From a virus: DNA of 64,000 nucleotides. The stretch covers positions 177,427 to 241,426 of the IMG/VR virus record IMGVR_UViG_3300007352_000001; one strand, 5' to 3'. The notes below the pieces were generated by a model. It was given only the letters and a program-made list of their open reading frames with translations. It was not told where the DNA came from and searched no databases. This document shows positions 54,240 through 61,350 of this stretch, one piece after another. Position 1 is the first letter of the stretch, and each line of letters begins with the position of its first letter. Position numbers and translations under genes: made by a program.

Positions 54240-54734
54240 ATGGTGTGGCTGGCGTACTACTGGGACGGTGACTGGGAACAGTTGGTCTTCATCGGTCTGT
54301 TCACCGAGATCACCAAGGCGTTCGAGGCCGTCGACGCGCACGCGAAGCGGAAGGTGGACTTCCCCGCGGCACCGGCGTCGATGCCGACCGAGTACTCGTG
54401 GGACGGCTACCACGTGCGCTGCTTCGAGATCGACCTCGACTACGCGAACCCGCCGGTAGATCTCGCCGACGTCGTGGGCCGCGCGCTCGCCGATGACGAA
54501 GACAACGCCACGCTGCAGCTGAAGCCAGTCGCGTCGAGCAACATCGCGGCGATCGGCTACAACAAGCTCACCTCCGTGCTGCGCGTGAAGTTCCTGACCG
54601 GCGGCGTCTACGACTACAGCGGCGTCCCGCCCGTAGTGGCCGAGGAGTTCCAAGAGGCGTCCTCAAAGGGCACGTACCTCTCGCGCTTCATCCGGCCCCG
54701 CTACGCGGTGCGCAAGCTCGACGCGGCCGAGTGA
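54240..54734 (+). CDS. KTSC-domain protein, 164 aa
   Basis: C-terminal residues about 92-160 match the KTSC domain: VASSNIAAIGYNKLTSVLRV, then VYDYSGVPPVVAEEFQEASS and GTYLSRFIRPRY. The N-terminal 85 residues are alpha/beta (WEQLVFIGLFTEITKAF). KTSC is named after Lys-tRNA synthetase C-terminal-like domains and occurs in phage proteins of unknown role. GGAGGGG precedes the ATG. Confidence 0.75.
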   Translation: MVWLAYYWDGDWEQLVFIGLFTEITKAFEAVDAHAKRKVDFPAAPASMPTEYSWDGYHVRCFEIDLDYANPPVDLADVVGRALADDEDNATLQLKPVASSNIAAIGYNKLTSVLRVKFLTGGVYDYSGVPPVVAEEFQEASSKGTYLSRFIRPRYAVRKLDAAE

Positions 54735-54765
54735 GACTTTCGCGCATCTGAAACACGCGAAAGTC
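54735..54765 (+). terminator. 10-bp hairpin after the KTSC gene
   Basis: GACTTTCGCG (54735-54744) and CGCGAAAGTC (54756-54765) with an 11-base loop. It begins at the stop codon's next base and ends 17 bases before the next ATG. Without a T-run it may instead stabilise or attenuate. Confidence 0.5.
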
Positions 54766-54781
54766 GCACAGAGAGGCGATC

Positions 54782-55327
54782 ATGGCTTGGACAGCCAACG
54801 AGACGGCAAAGGGGACCAGCGAGTTCACCGACAAGACGCTGGAGTTCGACCAGCTGTTGACCAGCGCCGAGGATCTCGACGCGCTGGTGCAGCCGCCTGG
54901 CGTCGAACCGGCGACGTGGGCGGTACCGCTGGACGAGTTCATCGACGTCACCACGCGCTGGCACGGGTACAACCGCGCCGCCGACGGCGATCAGTTCACG
55001 CTCTCCCGTCAGCTCGCGAAGCGTTTCACGACGCCGCCGATTCCCGACCACGTGCCGGAACGGCCCCCGTGGTGGTGGGGACTCGAACAGATGTTGGAGC
55101 GGTCGCGCTTCAATCGGCAGGAGACCACCGAGGAGTACGTCCGCTTCGTCTTGAACGACATCAGCAAGCCGCGGGCGACCGTCATCGTGTACGCCGACGG
55201 AAGCTGGCACACGATCCTCGGCGGGATGATGCACAAGGGCGCTGACACAATCGAGATGTTCCTGAAGCTCACGCGGTGGTTCCGTCAGTGGGAAACGACC
55301 GCGCGCTCGCTGGCTGAGGAGGCATGA
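54782..55327 (+). CDS. Hypothetical protein, 181 aa
   Basis: Helical and Trp-rich (VPERPPWWWGLEQMLERSRF). GAGAGG precedes the ATG. Acidic start, ends AEEA. ATGA overlap with the next gene. Not recognised. Confidence 0.65.
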   Translation: MAWTANETAKGTSEFTDKTLEFDQLLTSAEDLDALVQPPGVEPATWAVPLDEFIDVTTRWHGYNRAADGDQFTLSRQLAKRFTTPPIPDHVPERPPWWWGLEQMLERSRFNRQETTEEYVRFVLNDISKPRATVIVYADGSWHTILGGMMHKGADTIEMFLKLTRWFRQWETTARSLAEEA

Positions 55328-55836
55328 TGGCCGACACGTTCAACATCCTCCAGCACCTGCTCCCGAAGACGCTCACGCGCGCTGAGGTGCAGCGCCTGCG
55401 CAACCGTGCACGCTGTGTGCCGGGCTCGGACGAGGCGACCACACGCGCGTTCGATGCGCTCGTGGAGGCCCTCGATCAGGTCGATGCGGCGCTCGCCCGC
55501 AAGGAGCTGGACGACGAGAAGCTCGTGCGCAAGATCCTGCAGGAGCAGGAGCGGCGCCGCGAGTCGGCGCGCAAGCTGATGGTGGATCATCTGCGGCATC
55601 TCGACGCCGTGGTGAAGAGTCCAGACGAGGTCGAGCCGGTCGAGCGCGCTTTCAAGTCTGGGCGGCAGAAGCTCTTCGGTTCCGAGCTGCTCTCGCGCCA
55701 CGTGCGCGAGACCATCAACGGCGAACAGCCGACCAACTTCGTCCGCCACAACGGCCAGCCGCTGGCCTACAACGCAGGCCTGCACGATCGTCTGGTCGCC
55801 CTGGGCATCCTCCCGGCCGTCGAAGAGACCTGCTGA
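55324..55836 (+). CDS. Helical hypothetical protein, 170 aa
   Basis: Long helices (LVRKILQEQERRRESARKLM) and a C-terminal NFVRHNGQPLAYNAGLHDRL. Last gene before the tRNA cluster. Start 55324 or 55327. Confidence 0.65.
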   Translation: MMADTFNILQHLLPKTLTRAEVQRLRNRARCVPGSDEATTRAFDALVEALDQVDAALARKELDDEKLVRKILQEQERRRESARKLMVDHLRHLDAVVKSPDEVEPVERAFKSGRQKLFGSELLSRHVRETINGEQPTNFVRHNGQPLAYNAGLHDRLVALGILPAVEETC

Positions 55837-55852
55837 CGCTCGTGGGAGCGTC
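55835..55852 (+). terminator. 7-bp hairpin before tRNA cluster
   Basis: GACGCTC (55835-55841) pairs with GAGCGTC (55846-55852) around GTGG, starting at the last base of the preceding stop. No T-run; a processing or weak termination site. Confidence 0.4.
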
Positions 55853-55892
55853 GACACTGTACGCCCGCTCGTCGTTGCGGTAGGTTCACCCT

Positions 55893-55966
55893 GCCCCGAT
55901 GGCTCAGTCTGGTAGAGCGGCTGACTTTGGATCAGCAGGTCGCTGGTTCAAATCCAGCTCGGGGTG
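55893..55966 (+). tRNA. tRNA-Gln (anticodon UUG)
   Basis: Acceptor GCCCCGA pairs with TCGGGGT (one G-U at position 1), D-stem GCTC/GAGC, anticodon stem GCTGA/TCAGC with loop CTTTGGA, T-arm GCTGG TTCAAAT CCAGC, discriminator G. No CCA encoded. First of five tRNA genes; UUG reads CAA and CAG. Confidence 0.9.
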
Positions 55967-55969
55967 CTT

Positions 55970-56042
55970 GGGTCGATAGCTCAAATGGGAGAGCGCCTGT
56001 TTTGCAAGCAGGGGGTTTGGGGTTCAAGTCCCCGTCGATCCA
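55970..56042 (+). tRNA. tRNA-Ala (anticodon UGC)
   Basis: Acceptor GGGTCGA/TCGATCC, D-stem GCTC/GAGC, anticodon stem CCTGT/GCAGG with loop TTTGCAA, T-arm ending CCCCG, discriminator A. No CCA encoded. Three bases after tRNA-Gln. Confidence 0.9.
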
Positions 56043-56050
56043 CTTCTCGA

Positions 56051-56123
56051 TCCCCGGTAGCTCAGATGGAAGAGCGCTCGCCTACGAAGCGACAGGTCGC
56101 TGGTTCGACTCCAGTCCGGGGAA
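56051..56123 (+). tRNA. tRNA-Arg (anticodon ACG)
   Basis: Acceptor TCCCCGG/CCGGGGA, D-stem GCTC/GAGC, anticodon loop CTACGAA, T-arm GCTGG TTCGACT CCAGT, discriminator A. One C-C mismatch at the base of the anticodon stem. The A at position 34 would need deamination to inosine by host TadA to read CGC and CGA. Confidence 0.9.
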
Positions 56124-56138
56124 CTGCACACACGATGG

Positions 56139-56213
56139 TCCCCGGTAGCTCAGCCTGGCTAGAGCATGCGCCCGATAAGCGCAGAGTCGTCGGTTCAAAT
56201 CCGACTCGGGGAA
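56139..56213 (+). tRNA. tRNA-Ile (anticodon GAU)
   Basis: Acceptor TCCCCGG/TCGGGGA (one G-U), anticodon stem TGCGC/GCGCA with loop CCGATAA, T-arm GTCGG TTCAAAT CCGAC, discriminator A. Reads AUC and AUU. Confidence 0.9.
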
Positions 56214-56217
56214 CTGA

Positions 56218-56304
56218 TGCGGAGTACCCGAGTTGGTAGCAGGGAGCGGCCTGTTAAGCCGTTGGGCGTAAGCCCCGTCGTAGGTTCGAGTCCTACCTCC
56301 GCAG
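56218..56304 (+). tRNA. Class II-shaped tRNA with anticodon GUU (Asn by anticodon)
   Basis: 87 bases. Acceptor TGCGGAG/CTCCGCA, 3-bp D-stem CCC/GGG, anticodon stem GCGGC/GCCGT with loop CTGTTAA (anticodon GTT), a 17-base variable region whose GGGC-GTAA-GCCC forms an arm (56264-56275), T-arm GTAGG TTCGAGT CCTAC, discriminator G. tRNA-Asn is normally class I (short variable loop); long arms belong to Leu, Ser and Tyr. The anticodon indicates Asn but the identity is uncertain. Confidence 0.85.
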
Positions 56305-56445
56305 CCTTTTCTCCTCCTCTGCTTTTCGTAGCTCCTGCACGCGCTTCCACAGGTGCGGGAAGCGCTGCTGTAGGTCAGGTGAGCGTTCGAGGTCCTGGAT
56401 GGCCTCGCGCACGAGGGGCGCGAGCCAGTCGCGGTCTTCAGTCAT
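56293..56445 (-). CDS. Small acidic helical protein on the opposite strand, 50 aa
   Basis: The third ATG of an ATGATGATG run (56445) has AGGAG at 6-base spacing. MTEDRDWLAPLVREAIQDLE and RFPHLWKRVQELRKAEEEKR are helical. Its stop lies inside the tRNA(GUU) gene. The only minus-strand gene between plus-strand runs here; moderate support. Confidence 0.4.
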   Translation of the reverse strand: MTEDRDWLAPLVREAIQDLERSPDLQQRFPHLWKRVQELRKAEEEKRLRR

Positions 56446-56516
56446 CATCATCTCCTGAGACCAGTATCTCACGAAGGTTTCCACCGCCGACCCACCAGGC
56501 TGTGGGCACGGTTACG

Positions 56517-56543
56517 GCGGCGTCTCTGTGCAAGAGGCGCCGC
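56517..56543 (+). promoter_or_regulatory. 10-bp hairpin in the gap after the tRNAs
   Basis: GCGGCGTCTC (56517-56526) pairs with GAGGCGCCGC (56534-56543), one G-U, loop TGTGCAA. It lies 97 bases before the next gene. The rest of 56446-56639 holds the second copy of CGAAGGTTTCCACCGCC (56472-56488) and no gene. Confidence 0.45.
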
Positions 56544-56639
56544 TAGATCTCTCGCTCGTCCACCAGGTGTGGAAGGAGCATCCGGTGGCGTCGTCCGAGC
56601 TATGCTTGGCGGCGCTTCCAGTCAACGTCTGGAGGACGT

Positions 56640-56957
56640 GTGCTCGAAGCGATCGACTACGACGAACTCGACCCCGGCATCCGCGACATCGTGCGGCTGT
56701 GCCGGGAGAACGGCTTCGACACCTGCGACAGCGGCGACGGGGTCTCGAAGCCGAACGTCGGTGTTGAGGACGAGCACGGCGTGATCGAGAACTGGGCCTG
56801 TCCGAACGTGGCGGTCCAAGTCGAGCGCGAGACGTTCTTCACCGAGGCCGATCGCCTCCAGCAGCTGCTCGGCACCGAGTGGCGCATCGAGGCAACCTAC
56901 TGGCCAGACGGCGGCGCGTGCATGCTGCTCGCCGTCAAGGATGGGATGCCTTCATGA
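56640..56957 (+). CDS. Hypothetical protein, 105 aa
   Basis: GTG start with GGAGGA upstream. MLEAIDYDELDPGIRDIVRL and the following CRENGFDTCDSGDGVSKP segment; alpha/beta. ATGA overlap with the next gene. Not recognised. Confidence 0.65.
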   Translation: MLEAIDYDELDPGIRDIVRLCRENGFDTCDSGDGVSKPNVGVEDEHGVIENWACPNVAVQVERETFFTEADRLQQLLGTEWRIEATYWPDGGACMLLAVKDGMPS

Positions 56958-57889
56958 CCAGCGTGCGTGACATTGTCCTTGCCGAGGTCGCTCCTCCGGG
57001 TTTCAAAGGCACCGTGAAGGCGATGAAGCGCAAGCACGGCTTTTCCAACAAGAAGGCCTACGCGCTCGCCTGGTCGATGAAGAACAAGGGCGACCGCTCG
57101 CACTACAAGGCCGACGGCACGCACAAGGAGTCGGTCGACGAGGCCTTTGTCACCCGCGAGCAGCTGCTGCGCGACTTCCCGCCGAACCCAGTGGTACTGC
57201 GTCAGCTTCGTGCAGGGACGTACAACACTGAGGCTGCAGCGGCAGAACGTGATGTGGCCAAGGAACATCAGCTGAACGTCGCCCGGCGCACGCTCAAGAT
57301 GCCGGATGCGATGGCGGGAGTGATGGGCGGCATGACCAAGGACCAGGCGCGACGGATCGTGCAGAACCACGCCGGCAGCTTCGCGGCCCGAGTGCGCGGC
57401 TACCAGGAGACCGACGAGTCGCTGCGCTTGGTGCAGCCCGGCACCACCGGCTGGCGGGACAAGTCCTTCGGCGCCGCGGAGCGCCGCCAGCAGATCCGTG
57501 CGCGGGTACACCAGCAAGGCACGGTCCACGGCGTGCAGTCCGAACGCGTTTTGAAGAAGGCTGCTGCTGCGGTACAACAGGGGCGCATGAAGGAAGATGT
57601 CAACGCGACCTGGAGCCAGCTCGTCGACGAGAAGAAGGACAGTCTCACCGACCCGGTCAAGTACGAGCTGATGTACTCGGGCGGCGGGCACGGCGGGCCG
57701 TACCTCGGCGCACAGGCAGCCTACAAGGGCGCCAAGCGCATGCTGAAGGGCGGCAGCGATCGCGCGGTCACTATCGCGCGCTACGCCAAGCCGGGCGAGC
57801 AGGGCCTCTTCATCCCGCGCTTCACGGTCCGCAAGGACGGCACCTCGTCGTCAATGCGGCCGATGATGGATCCACGGTTCCGCAAGTGA
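56954..57889 (+). CDS. Hypothetical phage protein with AMKRKHG motif, 311 aa
   Basis: Near the start KGTVKAMKRKHGFSNKKAYA and LAWSMKNKGDRSHYK resemble a short segment found in assorted phage proteins (virion or capsid-associated). The body is helical and Arg/Gln-rich; the C-terminus is Gly-rich then basic. No enzymatic motif. It starts a new run after the tRNAs. Confidence 0.65.
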   Translation: MTSVRDIVLAEVAPPGFKGTVKAMKRKHGFSNKKAYALAWSMKNKGDRSHYKADGTHKESVDEAFVTREQLLRDFPPNPVVLRQLRAGTYNTEAAAAERDVAKEHQLNVARRTLKMPDAMAGVMGGMTKDQARRIVQNHAGSFAARVRGYQETDESLRLVQPGTTGWRDKSFGAAERRQQIRARVHQQGTVHGVQSERVLKKAAAAVQQGRMKEDVNATWSQLVDEKKDSLTDPVKYELMYSGGGHGGPYLGAQAAYKGAKRMLKGGSDRAVTIARYAKPGEQGLFIPRFTVRKDGTSSSMRPMMDPRFRK

Positions 57890-57969
57890 ACCGCCTGCTG
57901 GCCGCGCTCGTGCTGGTGCCTGCACACGCCGCGCTCGGCTGGCTCATCGTGACGCTCTTCTGGCCATGA
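57886..57969 (+). CDS. Small membrane peptide, 27 aa
   Basis: GTG overlaps the previous stop (GTGA) and the TGA overlaps the next ATG (ATGA), so the frame is coupled at both ends. VNRLLAALVLVPAHAALGWL then IVTLFWP is one hydrophobic span with a basic start. Tight coupling supports translation. Confidence 0.5.
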   Translation: MNRLLAALVLVPAHAALGWLIVTLFWP

Positions 57970-58226
57970 TCATCAACCTCACCTGGGCCGAGTTGCTCGA
58001 AGCCGCCCGCCCAGTGGTGCACGCGCACTACCTGCAGATGATGGTCGACAAGTACCCGGTCGACGCCCCGCCGACGCGGATTGCGCAGGACATCCGGCAC
58101 CGGTTCCGCACCCACATGAAGCTGCCAGTGAAGCCCGAGCAGGTGAAGGCGACGGTATCAGCCGCATTGCGCTACCATGCGTATAACCAGCGCACGCACC
58201 GCCAGGTGATGGGAGTGCGGCCGTGA
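57966..58226 (+). CDS. Hypothetical protein, 86 aa
   Basis: MIINLTWAELLEAARPVVHA start, then PTRIAQDIRHRFRTHMKLPV and a basic helical end. Start coupled to the 27-residue peptide, stop coupled to the next GTG. Not recognised. Confidence 0.65.
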   Translation: MIINLTWAELLEAARPVVHAHYLQMMVDKYPVDAPPTRIAQDIRHRFRTHMKLPVKPEQVKATVSAALRYHAYNQRTHRQVMGVRP

Positions 58227-58321
58227 TCGAGTACGTGTTCCCGCTCACCGTTGTCGCGACCGTGTCGCTCCTGGCCTGGTTCGCCTGCCATCCGGTGGAA
58301 GACGATGACCGCACTCTGTGA
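58223..58321 (+). CDS. Small membrane peptide, 32 aa
   Basis: GTG overlaps the previous stop. IEYVFPLTVVATVSLLAWFA then CHPVEDDDRTL: one span with an acidic tail. Its last 17 bases overlap the methyltransferase start. Two such peptides in 450 bases is notable. Confidence 0.5.
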   Translation: MIEYVFPLTVVATVSLLAWFACHPVEDDDRTL

Positions 58322-58940
58322 GTTGGCCAAGACCTACCGCACCGACAAAGGGCCGTGGGGCTTCGATGGCGACGCCTCGCCGGGCCACGGCTACACGCGC
58401 ACCTACGATGCGCTCTTCCGCTCGATGCGCCATGACGCGATCGTGCTCTTGGAGATCGGCATCGCCAAGGGCGCCTCGCTGCTCATGTGGAGCGAGTACT
58501 TCGCCGAAGGCACGATCCTCGGCCTCGACATCTCGTTGGCCAACGTCGATCGCTCCACGCTCGCCGGCACGCAGGGTGGCGGCTGGGAACAGCTGCCGCG
58601 GCACGCCGACATCCAGCTCTACGAAGGCAGCCAGGACAACACGGCGCTGCTCCGACAGATTGCCGAGGACAACGGTGGCGTGCTCGACATCGTCATCGAC
58701 GACGGCAGTCATCGCGCGGAGCACCAGGTCCAGACCTTCGAGACGCTGTTCCCGTACGTGGCGCCGGGCGGCTACTACGTGATCGAGGACATCGGCCACG
58801 GCGATGCGGTGTCCGGCAGCGTCTTCACGAGCCGGATGCTCGACGCACAGGGGCTCTTCGCCGACGTCGACGAACTGTACTGGGCGATTCGCCAGCGGAC
58901 GAGCCAGTCGGTCATTCTCCGTAAGAAGGCACGCGTATGA
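58305..58940 (+). CDS. Class I SAM-dependent methyltransferase (macrocin/CmcI-type)
   Basis: 211 residues. AKTYRTDKGPWGFDGDASPG with HGYTRTYDALF, then VLLEIGIAKGASLLMWSEYF (SAM-binding GxG region), GLDIS (acidic SAM contact), DIVIDDGSHRAEHQ and GGYYVIEDIG. This combination is typical of sugar O-methyltransferases such as MycE-like and cephalosporin-hydroxylase-type proteins; DDGSHxxxxQ is the metal-binding part. Substrate in a phage could be a surface glycan or a capsid/host sugar. ATGA overlap with the next gene. Confidence 0.8.
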   Translation: MTALCELAKTYRTDKGPWGFDGDASPGHGYTRTYDALFRSMRHDAIVLLEIGIAKGASLLMWSEYFAEGTILGLDISLANVDRSTLAGTQGGGWEQLPRHADIQLYEGSQDNTALLRQIAEDNGGVLDIVIDDGSHRAEHQVQTFETLFPYVAPGGYYVIEDIGHGDAVSGSVFTSRMLDAQGLFADVDELYWAIRQRTSQSVILRKKARV

Positions 58941-59530
58941 AGAAGACGCACGAGCGCATGCGTGAGATCGCGTACGGCTGGCACGGCGGGCAGAGTTCGC
59001 CGCTGTACTCGTTCGCGTCGACCGGCAAGATCCACGGCCCCGAGCACCGCCACGGGCTGCTGCGCGAGATCGACAGCTCGCTCAATCATCCCGACAAGCA
59101 CACGCTTTGGGATGCCGGTGAGCTGCGCGAGCTGCAATCACTGCGCAGCCACCTCGCCATTGCCCCAGACAAGCACGGCGCGTTCCCAGCGCGCGAGCAG
59201 CCGGCGATCCAAGCTGGCCGTGTCGGGGCCTGGAGCATCGGCGGCGTGAAGGAAGGGGCTGACGCCTTGCTGAACGGCGCGCCGGTGCGCAAAGTCGTCG
59301 AGACCGTCTCGTTCCGAGAGCCTCGTCGCCGGCCGCGGCAGCCGGCGCGGACCGTCACGTACGGCGATTCGACGTACAAGGTGAAAGGCAAGGTCGAGAT
59401 TCCAGACCTCACCAAGATGGAGCGTATGGACGCGCTCATCTGGCTGAACCGCAACACGCACGCACGGGGCTACTCGAAAGCCAACCCGCTCGCCGGCATC
59501 GGTGGCGTGATCAGCCTCAAGACGCGCTAG
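58937..59530 (+). CDS. Hypothetical protein, 197 aa
   Basis: Begins MKKTHERMREIAYGWHGGQS. Polar and basic, with helical parts; YGDSTYKVKGKVEIPDLTKM near the C-terminus. Its TAG lies in a CTAG shared with the convergent minus gene. Not recognised. Confidence 0.6.
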   Translation: MKKTHERMREIAYGWHGGQSSPLYSFASTGKIHGPEHRHGLLREIDSSLNHPDKHTLWDAGELRELQSLRSHLAIAPDKHGAFPAREQPAIQAGRVGAWSIGGVKEGADALLNGAPVRKVVETVSFREPRRRPRQPARTVTYGDSTYKVKGKVEIPDLTKMERMDALIWLNRNTHARGYSKANPLAGIGGVISLKTR

Positions 59531-60486
59531 ACCGCCAGCGGCGCTGGCATCCAGTTCTGCAATGGGTGCGGCCCCGGCAACTGCACCAGGACTGGGTTCT
59601 CCGGAATCGGCCGCACGCTGGTGCTGGTCTTGTTGGTCTCGTCGGGATGCATGTGATCGACACAGCGCGGTTCGAGTCGATCGTGGGTGCCCTCGATCAC
59701 TCGCAGGAACACGCGCGCGGGGCTCGCACAGTACCCTGATCGTGGAAACGCTCGCTCGCGGCGGATGTCGCCGACGCGCAGGAGCCGGCGCGAGCGGAAG
59801 GTCGGCTCACCACCGATCGCGTCGGCGTGGCCGTAGTAGTACCAACACCGCCACGGATACTCTTGGTTCCAGGTGCGCGCCATGAAGAGTTCCTTCTGCC
59901 CGGTGAACACCGAGCATGAGCCGCCGCACCACGGGCCGAGATGGTCGATGTAGAAGAACATCGGGCTCTGGCAGCGACGCTCGCGACACTTCACCGCTGA
60001 GCGTCTAGCGGTCCACCCTGGCCACAGGCGCCGCGGCATCTGGTAGTCCGTGATCAACGCGGCGATGTCGATGGCGCGATTCCACTTCAGACGCGTTGCC
60101 GCCGGTAGCAGCAAGAGCTGCCCGCGCGCGTAGCCGGTGGCGCAGTACCGACAGAGCGCGTTCTTGGTCAGCTTGTCGATCGCTACGACGTCGGGCCGGC
60201 CGCAGCGCTCGTGCTTCCCCCAGCGCCACACGAGCTGGCAGGCGAGCGGCGTCGGTAGCGACGCGGTGTGCACCGAGCCCAGCGAGTAGAACTCCTCGCT
60301 CCACAGGTCGCGGTCGATGGCGCACGCCTCGCAGAGCGGCCACGCGCACCGCGGATCGTGATCGAGGGTGAGCTTCACGGGTGGGCCGTCGACGATCTCC
60401 GTGAACACGCTCGCTTCGTCGGTGCGGCAACTTCCGCAAACCATGCCCCGGACGTCCGTGATCTGCCCCACATGTTCCATCCGCAT
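59527..60486 (-). CDS. Cys-rich hypothetical protein on the minus strand, 319 aa
   Basis: At least five metal-type pairs: VCGSCRTD, CAWPLCEACAID, GRPD...LCRYCATG, KCRERRCQSP and WCGGSC, suggesting several zinc sites, with Trp/Tyr-rich loops (WRCWYYYGHADAIGG). The ATG is at 60486 or 60480. It is convergent with the 58937-59530 gene (stops share CTAG) and divergent from the next. Confidence 0.6.
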   Translation of the reverse strand: MRMEHVGQITDVRGMVCGSCRTDEASVFTEIVDGPPVKLTLDHDPRCAWPLCEACAIDRDLWSEEFYSLGSVHTASLPTPLACQLVWRWGKHERCGRPDVVAIDKLTKNALCRYCATGYARGQLLLLPAATRLKWNRAIDIAALITDYQMPRRLWPGWTARRSAVKCRERRCQSPMFFYIDHLGPWCGGSCSVFTGQKELFMARTWNQEYPWRCWYYYGHADAIGGEPTFRSRRLLRVGDIRRERAFPRSGYCASPARVFLRVIEGTHDRLEPRCVDHMHPDETNKTSTSVRPIPENPVLVQLPGPHPLQNWMPAPLAV

Positions 60487-60592
60487 GCTCCATCAAGGGT
60501 ACTTCACCTGGGAATGCCAGAGGTGTGGGCACCGCTGCAACGGTGACCTGCCGACGAAAGAGACCGATGACGGTGAACGACGCGACGATTGA
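60485..60592 (+). CDS. Possible zinc-ribbon peptide, 35 aa
   Basis: MLHQGYFTWECQRCGHRCNG has CxxCxxxC, followed by an acidic/basic tail. The start is inside GCATGC, overlapping the divergent minus-strand start, with no ribosome binding site. Its 3' end overlaps the endolysin gene. Uncertain. Confidence 0.3.
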   Translation: MLHQGYFTWECQRCGHRCNGDLPTKETDDGERRDD

Positions 60593-61016
60593 CCTGATCA
60601 AAGGCTTCGAGAGCCTGCGGACGCGGGCGTACCAGGACACGGGTGGGGTGTGGACGATCGGCTACGGTCATACCAGCGCCGCCGGCAACCCGAAGGTCTT
60701 CCGCGGCATGGTGGTCTCGCCGGAGTCTGCGCTGCGGATCCTGTACGATGACGTGTCGAAGTTCGCCACGGGCGTCGAGCAGCTGGTCACCGTCACCCTG
60801 AACGAGAACCAGTTCGGGGCGCTCGTCAGCTTCGCGTTCAACGTCGGGCTGGGCGCGTTCAAGGGCTCCTCGGTGTTGAAGCGCGTGAACAGCCGCCAGT
60901 TCGCCGAGGTGCCGGCCCGCTTGAATCTCTGGGTGAAGGACAACGGCAAGGTGCTGAAGGGGCTGGTGCGCCGCCGCAAGGCTGAGGGCGTGCTGTTCCT
61001 GACTCCGGTGGTCTGA
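60567..61016 (+). CDS. Endolysin, T4 lysozyme-type (GH24) muramidase
   Basis: 149 residues. IKGFESLRTRAYQDTGGVWT then IGYGHT carries the catalytic Glu (residue about 14), Asp (in YQD) and Thr (in GYGHT) triad of T4-like lysozymes; NENQFGALVSFAFNVGLGAF is the conserved second block. Cuts peptidoglycan glycan strands to lyse the cell. No signal peptide or SAR anchor, so a holin is needed; candidates are small membrane proteins upstream. AAAGAG is a weak ribosome binding site. Confidence 0.9.
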   Translation: MTVNDATIDLIKGFESLRTRAYQDTGGVWTIGYGHTSAAGNPKVFRGMVVSPESALRILYDDVSKFATGVEQLVTVTLNENQFGALVSFAFNVGLGAFKGSSVLKRVNSRQFAEVPARLNLWVKDNGKVLKGLVRRRKAEGVLFLTPVV

Positions 61017-61028
61017 TAGACGGGCCGC

Positions 61029-61334
61029 ATGGATGTGGTTCATGCGGACGTACCTTTAGAAGGCTGCAAGCACCTTGTCACGCCGTTCCAGTGCATCGCC
61101 TACACCTGCTTCGCGCGCACCACGCACCTCCCACTGGTGGAGCTGGTCACCCCGAAGGGCAAGCAGGTGGTCCACTTCCAGTTCGGCGCCTGCGCGCAGC
61201 ACCTCACCACGGTGCGCCTCGCGCTCAGCGACGCCCCATTCTTGCGGTTCGTCTGCGGGCTGCTCGACGTGCCGGAGGTGGGCAGCCACATCATGCGCGT
61301 CACCTTCGAGCAGGCACCGGTCGGGAGTGCCTGA
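61029..61334 (+). CDS. Hypothetical protein, 101 aa
   Basis: FQCIAYTCFARTTHLPLVEL opens a beta-rich centre with LVELVTPKGKQVVHFQFGAC; acidic end. Three spaced Cys. Not recognised. Confidence 0.6.
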   Translation: MDVVHADVPLEGCKHLVTPFQCIAYTCFARTTHLPLVELVTPKGKQVVHFQFGACAQHLTTVRLALSDAPFLRFVCGLLDVPEVGSHIMRVTFEQAPVGSA

Positions 61335-61350
61335 CCGAGGAGAGTCGGTC

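Noticed and set aside
58305-58940. DNA methyltransferase of a restriction system
   Set aside because: No DPPY/NPPY or cytosine methyltransferase motifs; the DDGSH pattern fits sugar O-methyltransferases.
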